From Hericium rajendrae (taxonomy: Eukaryota > Basidiomycota > Agaricomycetes > Russulales > Hericiaceae), in assembly GCA_033439255.1 (NCBI GenBank), contig CM065880.1:1-64000 (forward strand): a stretch of DNA of 64,000 bases, in the 5' to 3' direction. Of this stretch, positions 1-10,640 are shown one piece after another. Under the pieces are notes generated by a model. That model was given only the letters and a program-made list of their open reading frames with translations. It ran no database searches and was not told where the DNA came from. The translations under genes were made by a program, and so were the position numbers. How positions within the stretch are numbered: position 1 is the stretch's first letter; every line of letters begins with the position of its first letter.

Positions 1-1538
1 CAACCCAACCCAAATGACCCCAACATTCCTGCCTGAATTGTTTGGGCCATCTTCTTCTCCTCTCCCCCCCACAATAATGATTGCCTTGCCGAGAAAGAAC
101 GGGACTGCCGTTTTTACTAAAATTTCATATACAAGGGCTTCATATATATAGCTACCCACATACAAAATTTCAGGGCAAAATTCCATGACAACAGTTGTTG
201 AGATGCAGAAATGTGGGTACCAATCGGAGGTGGAGCATGCGCCTGCAGTCCCAGATTTTGACTCGATGCGAAGCTGCTCCAGGGGACGGTCGAAGACGCT
301 GACCGAGCCGATGATATTGCTGCCAATGTGTGGGGTTGTCTGTGTGGTGAGATGCACACGACGTGGCGCAGCTGTGGAGGAATACACGGCTGCCGTCGAT
401 GGGGCGTGGGCACGTGCAGCTAGGTCGGTGAGATGTACGAGTGCCGCTGGCGGGGGCGGGACATCTACCTCACCAGCCGCTGAGCTGCAAGCCCTGCATC
501 GTCATCGATGATAGACTGCTCAAAGATGGGCGAGCGGGAAGATGGTGTGCTTGGACTTGACCGAGAGCGAGCAGTTAAAGAACGGTCGATCATGACGCAC
601 CCAAGCAATCAATCAACACATCGCACTAACAATCGTTGGAGAGGTGTTGAGCAGCGAGCAGGCGTGAGCTGGATCAGACTCCCACCCATCTGTCCTGGAA
701 GGGCAGCGGGCTTCCTGAATACTAGGGAATTGTCATTGGAGGCCATCGCGGACCATCCTTCTTGATGCACCAACATTGGCCGATAGAAGGAGAGGTGAAG
801 TCCTGGAGATGGTGGGAATGAGAGACAAGGTGCAGCTGGCTGAGAGACCAGCCGGTGTCCGTCTTATATAGGGCAGGCGGGGCTGACAGAGTGACTCGGC
901 GCGCGAGTTTCGGGCGGTGAGACGGTCTGGACTGAAATGGCTCTGTGGGCAGTGCGTCACAGATTCGACTCAGACGGAGGACTGAGTCCTGTAAAGAGAG
1001 GATGAGGAAGAACACCTAAATTGGGAGGTGTAGAGACGCTGCCCTCGAATAGCAAGAGCGTCCAGAAGCATACCCCAAAGCAGACGCTACCGACGCCTAG
1101 ATTCTGTCAAACTGCAAAGGGCATGGAGGTCGTTGAGAACGGCGAGATGAAGTGAGGACGACGACGTAGATGCAGACATCGGGCCGGACAGCGGCCCGAA
1201 CTAGACGGCAGTACTAGGTGTCGGCAACAACTGCTCGTTCTTTCGATTTGTGACAACATCGCTGCAGGCTTAGTGCAGACAGCCTGCCGACACCGTTCTC
1301 GATAATTGTCTGGATTCCTGATCGACATGATCCCATGGACTTGTCTTGCGGGAAGCAGCTCCGACTCTGAGACTTAGGTGCAACAGATAAGACCGTTCTC
1401 AACAACCCCGAGTCCTATCTTTACACAGAACCAGCTGATACCCATACATATGGTGCACATCTCTCGCCCACACTGACTCATACCAATAGGATATGAACCG
1501 TGATGGCGTGAACATGGCGCGGACCTTTCACCCCCACA
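1..1538. other. Gene-poor left edge
   Basis: No reading frame here resembles a known protein; the open frames are under 110 codons and overlap in conflicting directions. The one structured item is a TATA-like module on the minus strand near 863-890, listed separately. Sequence left of it, read leftward, is open only in short stretches. Confidence 0.5.
863..890 (-). promoter_or_regulatory. TATA promoter-like module A
   Basis: Read on the minus strand this is a TATATAAGAC box preceded by CTGTCAGCCCCGCC. The same arrangement, TCAGCYC..GCC then ATATAAGA, occurs at 4257-4290 and 19434-19460, also on the minus strand. No protein-coding frame follows in any of the three cases. It is probably a promoter of a non-coding or degenerate transcript, or part of a dispersed repeat. 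Confidence 0.4.
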
Positions 1539-2071
1539 ATGCAGGCCCCCGACATATTCCAGTCGGTGCACCTCATCTATCGCGGCTTCCAGAAAGCGGA
1601 CCTCGACGCGCCTGTGGCCATATATAGCACGCACGCCGTCCAGCTCGGCATCATGCGCGACTGGGTCGTCCCGCGCCCCAAGGCGTTCCGTGACATGCTC
1701 GCAGGCTGGATGGGCTGCGCGCTCTTCACGATGGTGGTGGAGAAGGACTCGGGCTGCGTCGTCGGCAACATGTCCATCCGCGTGCAGTTCCCGCGCTAGC
1801 GCGCGGGCGAGATGGGCATCGTGCTCGCGGAGGAGTTCTGGGGGAAGGGGTATGGGACCGAGGTCATGCGCTGGACGGTCGAGTGCGGGTTTGAGGGGCT
1901 TGGGCTGCACCGGCTTGCGCTGGACGTATCCGAGCCAAATGAGCGGGCAATTGCGGTGTATAATGAAGTGTGCGTTGGTGGGATCGTTAGTTGCATGCGA
2001 GGTTTGCGCTAATTCAAGACTGCGGTAGTGGGTTCGTCGACGAGGGCAGTAATGAAGGTCGCATGGATTGA
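1539..2071 (+). pseudogene. GNAT-family N-acetyltransferase, interrupted by one in-frame stop
   Basis: Acetyltransferase of the RimJ/RimL-like GNAT fold, which transfers acetyl from acetyl-CoA to an amine; the substrate is unknown. Exons are 1539-1969 and 2029-2071, with a 59-base intron (GTGCG...GGTAG) that has a CTAAT branch-like site. The fold is recognised from LIYRGF near the start, the acetyl-CoA loop EEFWGKGYGTEV near residue 100, and the C-terminal AVYNEVGFVDEG, which is restored only when the intron is removed. The frame is single from end to end except for a TAG at 1797-1799, between FPR and RAGEMG, where family members read straight through. About 176 codons in all, close to family length. 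It is either a recently inactivated copy or a sequencing error; the high coding quality on both sides suggests the event is recent. Confidence 0.7.
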
Positions 2072-2700
2072 GGGGAGATGATGGGATGTTGTCCACATGG
2101 CTATCCTTCAAAATGAGTACTTGACGACGAAGCAGGAGACCATGGCCGCATAAAGATCGACAGAATATACGGTGCGAAGGACGAACATACGGGGATAACG
2201 ACGTCAAAGACCTTGAAAAGACCGAATGCGTACCGATCTGCAACACTCGATTGAGCATGTATACGGCGACTGCATAACTCGTGAGACATCATTTACTATA
2301 TGAAATAGATTCACATACCGTCTCTTCAAATCTAGCCTATCCATAGACTGAGCCATGATCTTCTCATGCTCAGATAGGCTAGGTTAGCCCGTACCATAGG
2401 TCGTCCGTGATTACCTTCATGCTCGATCGCTTGGTTGGCCACGTTTTTCGGACGGCAGTCACTCGCTTGAGCGATTGAGCACCGTGATTAGCAGATGCAT
2501 GTCGTTTTTGGAATCTGTCCAAAAGGTGCGCGTGTTGATTGAGGTCTATCTTTGTGTATGAACCTACCCACACTGCACGAACGTGTGGGCCCACATACGT
2601 CCACTGACCACATGCCTGACGCGCCACTAGTCCCACGTACTTAACCCAGTGCCCACCACCGACTCGTTCCACAAAGCACGCTCCCTCCTCCGCACTCACC
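2072..2700. other. Intergenic stretch
   Basis: I see no gene here. The last 100 bases before 2701 are pyrimidine-rich and fit a promoter and 5' leader of the next gene. Confidence 0.4.
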
Positions 2701-3258
2701 ATGGCAGAAGCAGTGCATGACTACACGCGCAAAATCGGCGCATACAAAACCCCGTACACGACGGCCCGTAAAGTCGCCATCGCCCTATCGCTCGACCTCA
2801 CGGGCCAGGAACAACCCGTCGTCGCGCGGGCGCTACAGAAGTACCTAACCACGCAGAAGATGTCGATCCACCACCACATTCTTCACTGGCCGCCTGGGTC
2901 AACGGGCGGACCGGACACGTCGCTATTTGTGTCGCAGGTTATGACTTTGAAGGATGATCCAAATCTGGGCAAGAGGGAATTGGAGGAGCGGGAGGAGGAT
3001 AAGGAAGCGAAGGCATGGTTGATTGAGCACGGTGTGGAGGAAGAACAGCTGGAGTAGGTGTCATTGTGGGATAGGTTCAACTTCATGCCGTACGGGATAG
3101 AGAAGCACGGGTCAGTTATCGAGTATACTTACTCTGAACCTAAGGAGGCGGGAGAGAAAGAAGAAAAGGAGAAGGAAAAGGATACGAGTCTGCGGGGGAT
3201 ACTTGCAAAGATGGCCGAGAACGGAGATCTCGAGCGAATTGCGAACTGGAGGAAATGA
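2701..3258 (+). CDS. Unknown protein, frame interrupted by TAG
   Basis: I do not recognise this family. From ATG at 2701, in the good context CACCATGGC, 118 codons run to a TAG at 3055-3057. The same frame then continues with LWDRFNFMPYG and a Lys/Glu-rich tail to a TGA at 3256-3258, about 185 codons in total. The second half reads like genuine protein (IEKHGSVIEYTYSEP), so the TAG looks like an interruption rather than the natural end. No intron of normal size can remove it: the only GT...AG pair spanning it is 26 bases long. The N-terminal part (YKTPYTTARKVAIALSLDL) looks globular; there is no signal peptide or membrane segment. It could instead be a 118-residue protein with a conserved 3' trailer. 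It is the second interrupted frame in 1.5 kb. Confidence 0.4.
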
Positions 3259-3520
3259 TGTTTCCGTCGGTATCTAAGAGAAAATTTTCTGCGGCTGCTT
3301 GCTACATATTTCAATGACATGCATCGTCGTCCTATCTTTCCCACATATACTACAACGAATCTCAGGCAGGTGACATGCGAACTTCACAAACCCAATTTGT
3401 GCGCGCTGGGGTGAGCGCGGAAAGAGATACGCACGTCAGCACGCTCAAGTACAAAAACTTACCATTCTCGAAATAATGAAAACGACCTTTTGTGCCACAT
3501 AACTTACGAAATTGGGAAGC

Positions 3521-4115
3521 GGGAGCCATACCAGTGCGCGAGGAAGGCACACTTGAAGGTAAGCAACATCCGAGGGTATCCGCAGGCAGACGCTGTTGAT
3601 GATAGCATGGATACTGAGGAATCAGGATTGCAGGCGACGGGAACCTCACCAGTGCCTCCGGGAGAGCACACTTGAGGCGAACAACGTCCGCAAGCGTGCG
3701 CAAGTCGTCAATGGTGACGATGTTGATCGCATCGGCTCCGGAGCGGGAGCCATACCAATGTACCAAGGAGAACATGCTTGAAAGATAAGCAACGTCCGCG
3801 GAAATCCGCAGACAGCTGGTCGACGGAGTGAGTTCCGCAGACTGGAGAGCGGGAGCCATGCCAGTCCCTGGGGGGCACGATTGAAAGGCAAGCAACATCC
3901 GCGGACGTCTGCATGCGGTAGCTGGCGACAGCATGGATGGCATGAATTCTGAGGACTTCAGGGCGCGGGAGCCATACCAGTGCCTCAGGGAGGGCATGCT
4001 TGAATGGCAAGCAACGTCCGCGGGCGCCGATGGTAGCCGTTTTGAGGGCATCAGTTCAAGGGAGCGAGAGCCATACCCGTATCCCAGAGAGAACACGCTT
4101 GAGAGGTAAGCAACA
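3521..4115. repeat. Six-unit degenerate tandem repeat, 101-118 base units
   Basis: Units begin with GGGAGCCATACCAGTGCC-like sequence at about 3521, 3639, 3745, 3851, 3967 and 4068. Each contains GCTTGAAAGGYAAGCAACRTCCGCGG about 30 bases later. Spacings are 118, 106, 106, 116 and 101 bases. On the minus strand the units appear in open frames as a repeated HWYGSR-like peptide, but the unit lengths are not multiples of three, so no single frame is preserved and coding is unlikely. The array lies directly downstream, on the minus strand, of TATA module B. Confidence 0.75.
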
Positions 4116-5065
4116 TCCGCGGGCGTCCAGGCTGCTGTGAATCAGCAATAGTCAAGCTCGCCACGGGAGGATGTAAGGCGAGGAATTGAGGCTCGAGCAA
4201 GGTGGTGGAGGTAAAGGATCAAAAGACGGATGTTAGAAGGACGAGTGGAGGACGTTCTTATATATGCGCGACGGCAGAGCTGAGACTGCGGCCCGCGGGG
4301 CTCAGACTGCGGTCCGAGCCAGCACAGGATGCTTTGAAACTGCCGACCCGATGACGGCTGTCGCAGCTATCAGCGGTGGTCGTGGATCGGGGGAACGGGG
4401 GATGTTGCGAACCCAAGTCTGAACAATACTGAGACGGAAAGACTGTTCGATCATATGGATGGAATAGAACACACACGGGGATCCCAGACGCATAGGACGA
4501 ACGCGTCAAAAGGAGAGCTCGGAGAAACAAACTCACCCGACCCGAATCAGACCGGATGACGGACGCCGCAAAGACGCTCCCCTCCTTCCGCATTTCAGTT
4601 CAGACTGAAAAATGAGATTCTTCCTGAAGTGCATTTGTCCATCGCGTGTGTGACGAAGAGATAAACGTGGTTAACAACGTTGAAGTTGACGGAGACAGAG
4701 AGAGCTCGAGACAAACACTGTATTTTCGACCTGGGTCACGGTGGGCGCTTACAGCAGAAAGAGTCACGTCAGGTCGCGTCGACGTCTGTGGCGGCCGCAC
4801 AATTGGCGCTCACGACTCGTGTCTCCTGCCAATATCCTCGAATACTTAGGTCTGATCAGGTCTAGTATTGCGAGCACCTGAGACTCGTATAACTTTATTC
4901 TCGCTACCTCTACCATACCCTGTCATTTCAGGGAATTTCGTCCTGCAGAACGATATATCAGGTTTAAGTCAGACAAGTCAACATTCCGAAAGAATACCTG
5001 ATTTGAAGGTGGGTCCAACTCCCTGTAATGAAGAATTATGTAGTAACGTAAGAAAGAACAGAAGA
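4116..5065. other. Intergenic stretch before ORC2
   Basis: About 950 bases without a recognisable gene. The left part holds TATA module B on the minus strand. The right part should contain the ORC2 promoter and leader; the ORC2 frame stays open for 66 codons upstream of the chosen ATG, to 4868, but that extension shows no conserved sequence. Confidence 0.4.
4257..4290 (-). promoter_or_regulatory. TATA promoter-like module B
   Basis: On the minus strand: GTCTCAGCTCTGCC, a short spacer, then CATATATAAGAAC, followed by CCTCCACTCG. Module C near 19434 shares TCAGC, the TATAAGA box and CCCCACTCG at the same spacing; module A shares the first two. The sequence downstream on the minus strand runs into the six-unit tandem repeat. 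Confidence 0.45.
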
Positions 5066-6328
5066 ATGTATGCCTCCGAGGACCCAACAGACTACCTCGA
5101 ATCCGAGGCCTACTCTGACGCAGAAGGAGGCGCAACCTCCGACTATAGCCCGCGCCGCCGCTCCGCACGAGCATCCAGTCCTCTAGGTGGACCATCCAAC
5201 CAAGGCCTTAACAACATTATCAGTGTGGAGACCAGCTTTGACGCCTACTTCCTGCAACATGCTAAGCCCCCGCGCACGTCAACAAATGTCTTTTCGCAGC
5301 TCGTGCCGCCACTATCAGCAGATGAATACGCCGCTGCCATTGAGGACAAGACGTTCTCGCCGTTGCCTGAGCTCGCACACTTTTCAGAAGCTGTCGAGAC
5401 GGCCCACCGACAACAATTTCCCCGATTTCGCCGCGAGCTTGACGAGGGATTCAACCTTCTCTTCTACGGCTTCGGCTCGAAGCGAAAGCTGCTCAACACA
5501 TTCGCAATGGATCACTGCCGCAAACATGGGCACGTCGTCGTCGTCAACGGCCACCAGCCGCACTTCGCCCTGAAAGACATGATCAGCGTGATCGAGCAAA
5601 TCCCCGGTATCGCCAAGCTCCCGCTCCCCTCCCAAGGCCTCGACAGCCAGCTCAGACGCATCTTCGACTTCTTCGTCGCCACCCCCCGCCCGCTCTACCT
5701 CCTCATCCACAACCTCGACGCACCCCCCTTCCGCACCGCCCGCGCCAAAGCGCTCCTCGCGCCCCTGCTCACCAGCCCGCGCATCCACACCGCCGCCTCG
5801 CTCGACCACATCCACGCGCCCCACCTCTGGAGCTCGTCCGCGCTCGCCGCGCACCGCTGGCTCTGGCACGACCTCACCACGCTCGCGCCCTACGCCGCCG
5901 AGCTCGCCTTCGCCGACCGGTCCTCGCTCCGCGGGGCACTCAGCACTGGGGCATCCGCGCCCGCTCAGGCCGCGGGGGCCGCGCAGGCGACGGAGAGCGC
6001 GGCGCAGCACGTGCTCGCGAGCGTGACGGTCAAGGCGAAGAAGCTCTTCGCGCTGCTCGGCGCGCACGCGCTCGATGCGCTCGACGCCGCGGGGGAGGCG
6101 GCGCAGGAGCGGGACGGCGCGCTCGCGTACGACCGGCTGTTTGCGCTCGCGCGGGACAACTTCGTCGCGACGAATGATACGGCGCTGCGCGCGCTGCTGG
6201 GGGAGTTTCGGGACCATGGGCTGGTGGTCGTTGCGCCGCCGAGCACGGTCAGGGGCGCGGAGATGCTGTGGATTCCGGTGCGGAGGGAGCGGCTGAAGAG
6301 GATTTTGGAGTGGCTTGAGGCGCAGTGA
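5066..6328 (+). CDS. ORC2: Origin recognition complex subunit 2
   Basis: Subunit of the six-part complex that binds replication origins in the nucleus and loads the MCM helicase. This is a 420-residue single exon from ATG at 5066. Recognition rests on the ORC2 core: FDAYFLQHAKPPRTS near residue 58, NLLFYGFGSKRKLL near 128, the conserved VVVVNGH strand, and LYLLIHNLDAP near 212 in the AAA-like domain. A C-terminal winged-helix region follows (residues about 330-420, ending ERLKRILEWLEAQ). The N-terminus is short and acidic, as in other basidiomycetes. The frame is open upstream to 4868, but that stretch is low quality, so the start beginning MYASEDPTDY is preferred. Third positions in the second half are strongly G/C, which opens long shadow frames on the other strand. 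It is convergent with EBP2, with 125 bases between the stops. Confidence 0.9.
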   Translation: MYASEDPTDYLESEAYSDAEGGATSDYSPRRRSARASSPLGGPSNQGLNNIISVETSFDAYFLQHAKPPRTSTNVFSQLVPPLSADEYAAAIEDKTFSPLPELAHFSEAVETAHRQQFPRFRRELDEGFNLLFYGFGSKRKLLNTFAMDHCRKHGHVVVVNGHQPHFALKDMISVIEQIPGIAKLPLPSQGLDSQLRRIFDFFVATPRPLYLLIHNLDAPPFRTARAKALLAPLLTSPRIHTAASLDHIHAPHLWSSSALAAHRWLWHDLTTLAPYAAELAFADRSSLRGALSTGASAPAQAAGAAQATESAAQHVLASVTVKAKKLFALLGAHALDALDAAGEAAQERDGALAYDRLFALARDNFVATNDTALRALLGEFRDHGLVVVAPPSTVRGAEMLWIPVRRERLKRILEWLEAQ

Positions 6329-6453
6329 ATTTTTGTTTGTTTTGTGTATGTATTGGAAAGGTCTTTGCTATCTCATGTTTGAGAAACCAGAAAATGCCTG
6401 AGCCGCTGGAAAGACGCCGTAATATCCAAGAGGTATAGACAGCGTTACAGTTT

Positions 6454-7843
6454 TTATTTACTCCTAGCAGACTCCCTCCTACCCTTGCCCAATCGCTGGG
6501 ATTTACCGCCCCTCCCACCTCTTCCGCCGCCCCCGCCTCTTCCGCCCCTGCCGCCTCTCCCGGCCGCACCACCCCTTCTGGGACCCGACATGAAGCTATC
6601 AGTCGAATCCTTCGTATTTTGCTTTTCGCGCCGTCCGCCCTTCCCGCCGAATCCGAATTTTTGGTCGCGCGCATGCCGCGGCAGGTGCTTCTTCCCATCT
6701 TCGCCCCTGCCCCGCTTCGCAGGCCGCGCGGAAATAGCATCCTCGACCGCAACATCGAACTCGCCATCATCCGCCTGCGCATTGTCCATCGCGCCCTTTC
6801 GCTCTACATCACCCCAAAGTCAACACCTCCAAACCCCAAAACGAAGAGAGGCAGAAACGCACTGCGCTTGAGGCCCTTGAGGCGCTCCTCCATCTCCTTC
6901 TTGCCGCGCTCGCGCTCCTTGAGCTTCTCGACCTGGACCTGCTTGCCGAACTTCTTGCCCTCGCGCTCGCGCTTCTTCTCCTCGCTCTTCTTGATGCCCG
7001 CGTTTTCGTCGAGCAGGCGCTGGCGGATGCGCTCCATGTGCGCGTCGGTCTTGACCATCTCGGCGAAGTAGTCTGCGGGGCGCGTGAAGGGGAACTGGTG
7101 CTTGGCGGCGAGCGCGCGGGCGGCGTTCGCGCCGTGCAGGGCTTGTTTGTAGCTGTGGGATGGTGTCAGCGGGGGTGGGAGAGATGGGAGGGGACGTACA
7201 ATGCGAGCTCGCGGGTGAGGTCGTCGTCGACGTCGACGTCGATGGTTTCGGGGTATGAGACGGTTAGGGTCTCGGTCCAGGGAAGGGAGGGGTCGAGCTG
7301 GATGGTGTCTCGTATGCGCTCGAGCGCAATCTGTGCGTGTAATTTAAGCGTTAAAGTGAGAGAAAAGAGAGATGAACGCACTTTATTGTCGATCTCGATT
7401 TTTTGTCGGGGAACGGCGTCCTCGTCGATGGACTCGACGTCGTCCAACGCGACGTCCTCTTCTTCCTCGTCCTCGTCTTCTGAACCATCCCGGCCCTCAG
7501 CAGCATCGACGGCTTCTTCCTCATCTTCCTCCTCCTCTGCTTCGCTCCCTTGCGCATCCTCCGCCTCGCTCCTGTCCTCCTCATCCTCATCCTCTTCGCC
7601 ATCCAATGCCCTCAACTGCGCCTGCTCGAAATCATCCAGAGCATCCTCTCCGAGTGCCTTCATGAGCCTCTCCATGCCCTCCTCGTCCACACCACTATCG
7701 TCCTCCTCATTCACTTCTTCATCGTCGTTCTCGACCACTTCGATGATTTTTGGCTGCTCCGGGACGACTTCGCGAGTCTTTCCCTTGACCTTGACCTTCT
7801 TCGCGTCCTTATCGGTCTTTTTTGAAAGTTTTATCGACGGCAT
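6454..7843 (-). CDS. EBP2: rRNA-processing protein EBP2
   Basis: Nucleolar protein required for 27S pre-rRNA processing and 60S ribosome assembly. Four exons on the minus strand: 7382-7843, 7200-7330, 6863-7152 and 6454-6803; introns of 51, 47 and 59 bases. The spliced product is 410 residues. The N-terminal third is a long Asp/Glu tract, usual for the family. The core is IALERIRDTIQLDPSLPW, DDLTRELAFYKQAL (restored across intron 2) and FPFTRPADYFAEMVKTD. A Lys/Arg/Glu coiled-coil stretch follows, then GEFDVAVEDA, KFGFGGK and a Gly/Arg-rich (RGG) tail. The start beginning MPSIKLSKK at 7843 is chosen because the 12 codons upstream are not conserved. It is divergent from the secreted-protein gene, with 182 bases between the starts, so the two may share a promoter region. 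Confidence 0.92.
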
Positions 7844-8025
7844 GGCAGTAGTAGAGTGAACGCGGAGTGTTTGAGCCAAAAAGCTCGATCGGAGGCTGTG
7901 GCTGTGCCGATATTCCCACCAGATGATGGCGGGCGGGCGTCTCCATCGCGGCGTTGCCTGCTCCTGATAAACCGCGCGGCACCACCGCCCCTCAGTCTGT
8001 CGCTGCCCATCTCCCCCCCACGACG

Positions 8026-8937
8026 ATGCGGGCCCTACTCCTCGCCCTCGCCCTGCTCGCTGAGGCGCTTGCGCTGCCTGCAGACCAGGTTGCGATGTCT
8101 CAGCCTGCGCCTGCGGAGCCCGACGTCCCCGGAGGCATCCTATCGGGGTGGGTCGACCCCCGTATCAACGGCGGGCGGTTTCTCGATGTGAGGCGTTCTT
8201 GGCTGGAAGATGATTTGGCCTGTGCTGATGAGTGCTACAGTACACGACGCCGCGCTACGGCGAGCCTCTGAACGTTATCATCTCCGGCCGCTCCGACCCC
8301 TTCATCCTCACCGAAGACGGCTTCGAACGCTACGCAAAGTACGCGCCTTACCACCGCACCCGCCGCCATGCTTACATGAATTTCAGGTCCATAGGCTACT
8401 CGGAGGAGTGCCTCGGGCTGCACTACGGCAACCTGCACGAGGCGGACCTCGGCGACGGCGAGGGGCGCCGGCTCGAGATGTACCTCGTGCGCCAGTACTA
8501 CTTCCCCATCTGGGGCACGTGCTGGGAGAGCTTCGCGGGCGGGCACCACTTCCGCGCGTGGAAGCAGAACGGCACCGTCGCGAACAGCGGCGCGTGGTTC
8601 ATTGCGTGCGTAGCTCTTTGTTTCGCACTGGCGCGCGGCGCGCTGATGGGGGCGCAGGGCGTCGAAGGAGGAGCACTCGCGCAAGCACCATAAGATTACG
8701 GTGAATGGCTACAACGACGGTCGCGACTGGCTCGTGGACAATGCTCTAGCTGGCACGTATTATAAGGGCATATGGTGGAAGGCCGAGGTCGAGTTTAGAA
8801 CGCTGCTCGAGCCTGGTCATGAAGGTTCATCTTACGTGTCCCGCTTCTAAAGTGCAAGTCTGACCGCGATTACAGGTGTGAACCATGGCATTAGCCAGGA
8901 CGGCCGTGTCGCCATCCTCACAGTCAACCGTCTCTGA
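8026..8937 (+). CDS. Secreted protein of unknown function
   Basis: Small extracellular protein; I recognise its general look from basidiomycete proteomes but know no function. Exons: 8026-8187, 8241-8605, 8658-8824 and 8876-8937, with introns of 51-53 bases; 251 residues. It starts with a clear signal peptide, MRALLLALALLAEALALP, followed by a short Pro-rich stretch. The mature part is rich in Tyr, Trp and His (RQYYFPIWGTCWESFAGGHHF) and carries a sequon in KQNGTV. It ends KITVNGYNDGRDWLVD ... LEPGHEGVNHGISQDG. Every junction is phase-consistent. There is no transmembrane segment after the signal peptide and no GPI-type tail. Confidence 0.75.
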
Positions 8938-9464
8938 GTGCTGAGTCGCTCGTATCCGAGCGCTGTATGATTTCCCATTGTAGACTTTGCCTGCATCACA
9001 GACTGCGCCGCTGTATGTATGATCCACCACGATCGTTGACGAACTGATATTGTATGTACCGTCCACATCTTTGACTTACTTTGGAGATCCTGTTAGATAG
9101 ATGTTCTCAGGAGATCTGTCTGTAACCATATATCAACGCATATTTTACATGGCATTTGCGTTTTCTGTGCAGTTGTTGTTCCGTCTCCTGTTCGTGAAGT
9201 GTACCACCAACATATACCACAGGCACTGGATCTCCTGACTCCTGGTACCACTGCAATATCACCCATTGCTTGCAAGATGTCGGGCTTGCTCTCCCGCCCT
9301 GTGAAGGGCGAGTCGGGACCAAGGAATGTCCGAGATGTTCTCTAAAAGCAAGTAAGGGCTCTTGTACTGACGAACACTCGCACGCCAGGTTTACGTCGGT
9401 GCATCTCCTTCTCGTAGTTCAGACGCATCTTTCTGATGTGCCATACCTCGAGTACTTCCTCTAC
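8938..9464. other. Intergenic stretch
   Basis: No gene or repeat recognised. It ends at the left terminus of the MITE. Confidence 0.4.
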
Positions 9465-10161
9465 TAGGGGGCTGCTCAATTCTAGGATGAGTGCTAGCCG
9501 ATAGATAGAGACGACTAGCCGATAGCCGGTGAAATAGTAAAGCCGGGTTTTCGACGCCGAGGAATTCTCGAGATGGATACCGAGTAAATGATCTGAGTTT
9601 GAACTCAACCCAAGCCTGCAGCGAGCCTCCGAATTTGAACATGAGAATGCGTTAGTGAGAGAGTGAGAGGGACACACATCTACAAGGGTCGAGCCCGTAT
9701 CTACCTGCCTCTAAAATGCTGCGGGAATCGATGGGGTGAGTATGTACAGAAGATTCACGATTTAGCGGGCAACTGAACGTGCACGGCGTACACAACGTTT
9801 CCCCAGTGCTCCCGGTGTGGGTTAGGGTTTTTAGGGTTTCCGCCGCAAGGCTTCGGCTACCTGGTCCTGGATTGTTGAACACATTGCTCGTGCACACAAG
9901 TCTCACTGTTCAGCAATTGAGAGATCCTTCGAATGCACATCTTCCTCGTGTGCTTAAGATGTTTGTATATCTTGTTCTGAGGCAAGTGCATGAGCATAAC
10001 ATACACGGCTTGTCTCGGTCAATTCAAACTCAGTTCATTACTCGACGTTAACCTCGAAGGTTTCCTCGGTATCGGAAACCCGGCTTTACTATTCCACCGG
10101 CTATCGGCTAGTCGTCTCTATCTATCGGCTAGCACTCATCCCAGAATTGAGCAGCCCCCTA
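9465..10161. mobile_element. Non-autonomous inverted-repeat DNA element (MITE), TA target site
   Basis: Terminal inverted repeats begin GGGGGCTGCTCAATTCT at both ends. They match almost perfectly for about 90 bases (9467-9556 against 10070-10159), then with falling identity to about 145 bases. Both ends are flanked by TA, the target site of Tc1/mariner- and some Tourist-like families. Each repeat contains CTAGCCGATAG twice, about 21 bases apart, likely transposase-binding sites. The centre (about 9610-10015) has no coding frame and includes a telomere-like GGGTTAGGG motif near 9819. Total about 697 bases. Similarity of the ends suggests a fairly recent insertion. The mobilising transposase is not in the window. 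Confidence 0.85.
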
Positions 10162-10640
10162 CTTCTCGCACCGTCCACGAGACCTAATTTGCAACCAACC
10201 TGCGTGCTCCGAGCTCGTAAAAGTAGATTACACAATCCACAATCCCCTTTTTCCTCTGCCCGATATCCCCTTTCTCAATGTTTTACTGCCAACTTTGCCT
10301 CGGGTCTGCCGCGGAGGACGCAGAGACCTTGCGTTGCTGACCTCGTCAGATGCTTCGGACTCACGACGAAGGCGGCGGCCCACATGGTGCCATCAGTGCC
10401 GAGACCGCATAGACTTAGTGCCGTCATTCATGCACACAAATCCATATATTATAAAACACGCGCGCCAGCGAGCTCATTCTGCAACGCACCCGACGGCCAC
10501 TGCGTTCATCCTTTTCGTCTTGTCTCTTGCGGCCGCGTACAGGCAACTCGACCCTCGCCGTCTAGCGAACAGCGAGTCACGTCTCCCGCCGCCTTGCAAC
10601 CCCAGTCACTCTTTTATTTCCACTTTTCTAACCTTCGAGC

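Noticed and set aside
1374-2258. 294-codon minus-strand frame opposite the GNAT gene
   Set aside because: It overlaps the GNAT copy entirely and has no recognisable motif; the plus-strand frame carries the acetyl-CoA loop.
3362-4096. 244-codon minus-strand open frame with repeated HWYGSR-like peptides
   Set aside because: It follows from the tandem repeat; unit lengths are not multiples of three, so the repeated peptide falls in different frames in successive units.
5384-6217. 277-codon minus-strand frame opposite ORC2
   Set aside because: Low-complexity Arg/Glu/Gly sequence caused by G/C-ending codons of ORC2; no family motif.
7038-7859. 273-codon plus-strand Ser-rich frame opposite EBP2
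   Set aside because: It is the complement of the acidic Asp/Glu tract of EBP2.
9819-9840. Telomere or subtelomere boundary
   Set aside because: Only three imperfect TTAGGG-like units inside a transposable element, with ordinary genes on both sides.
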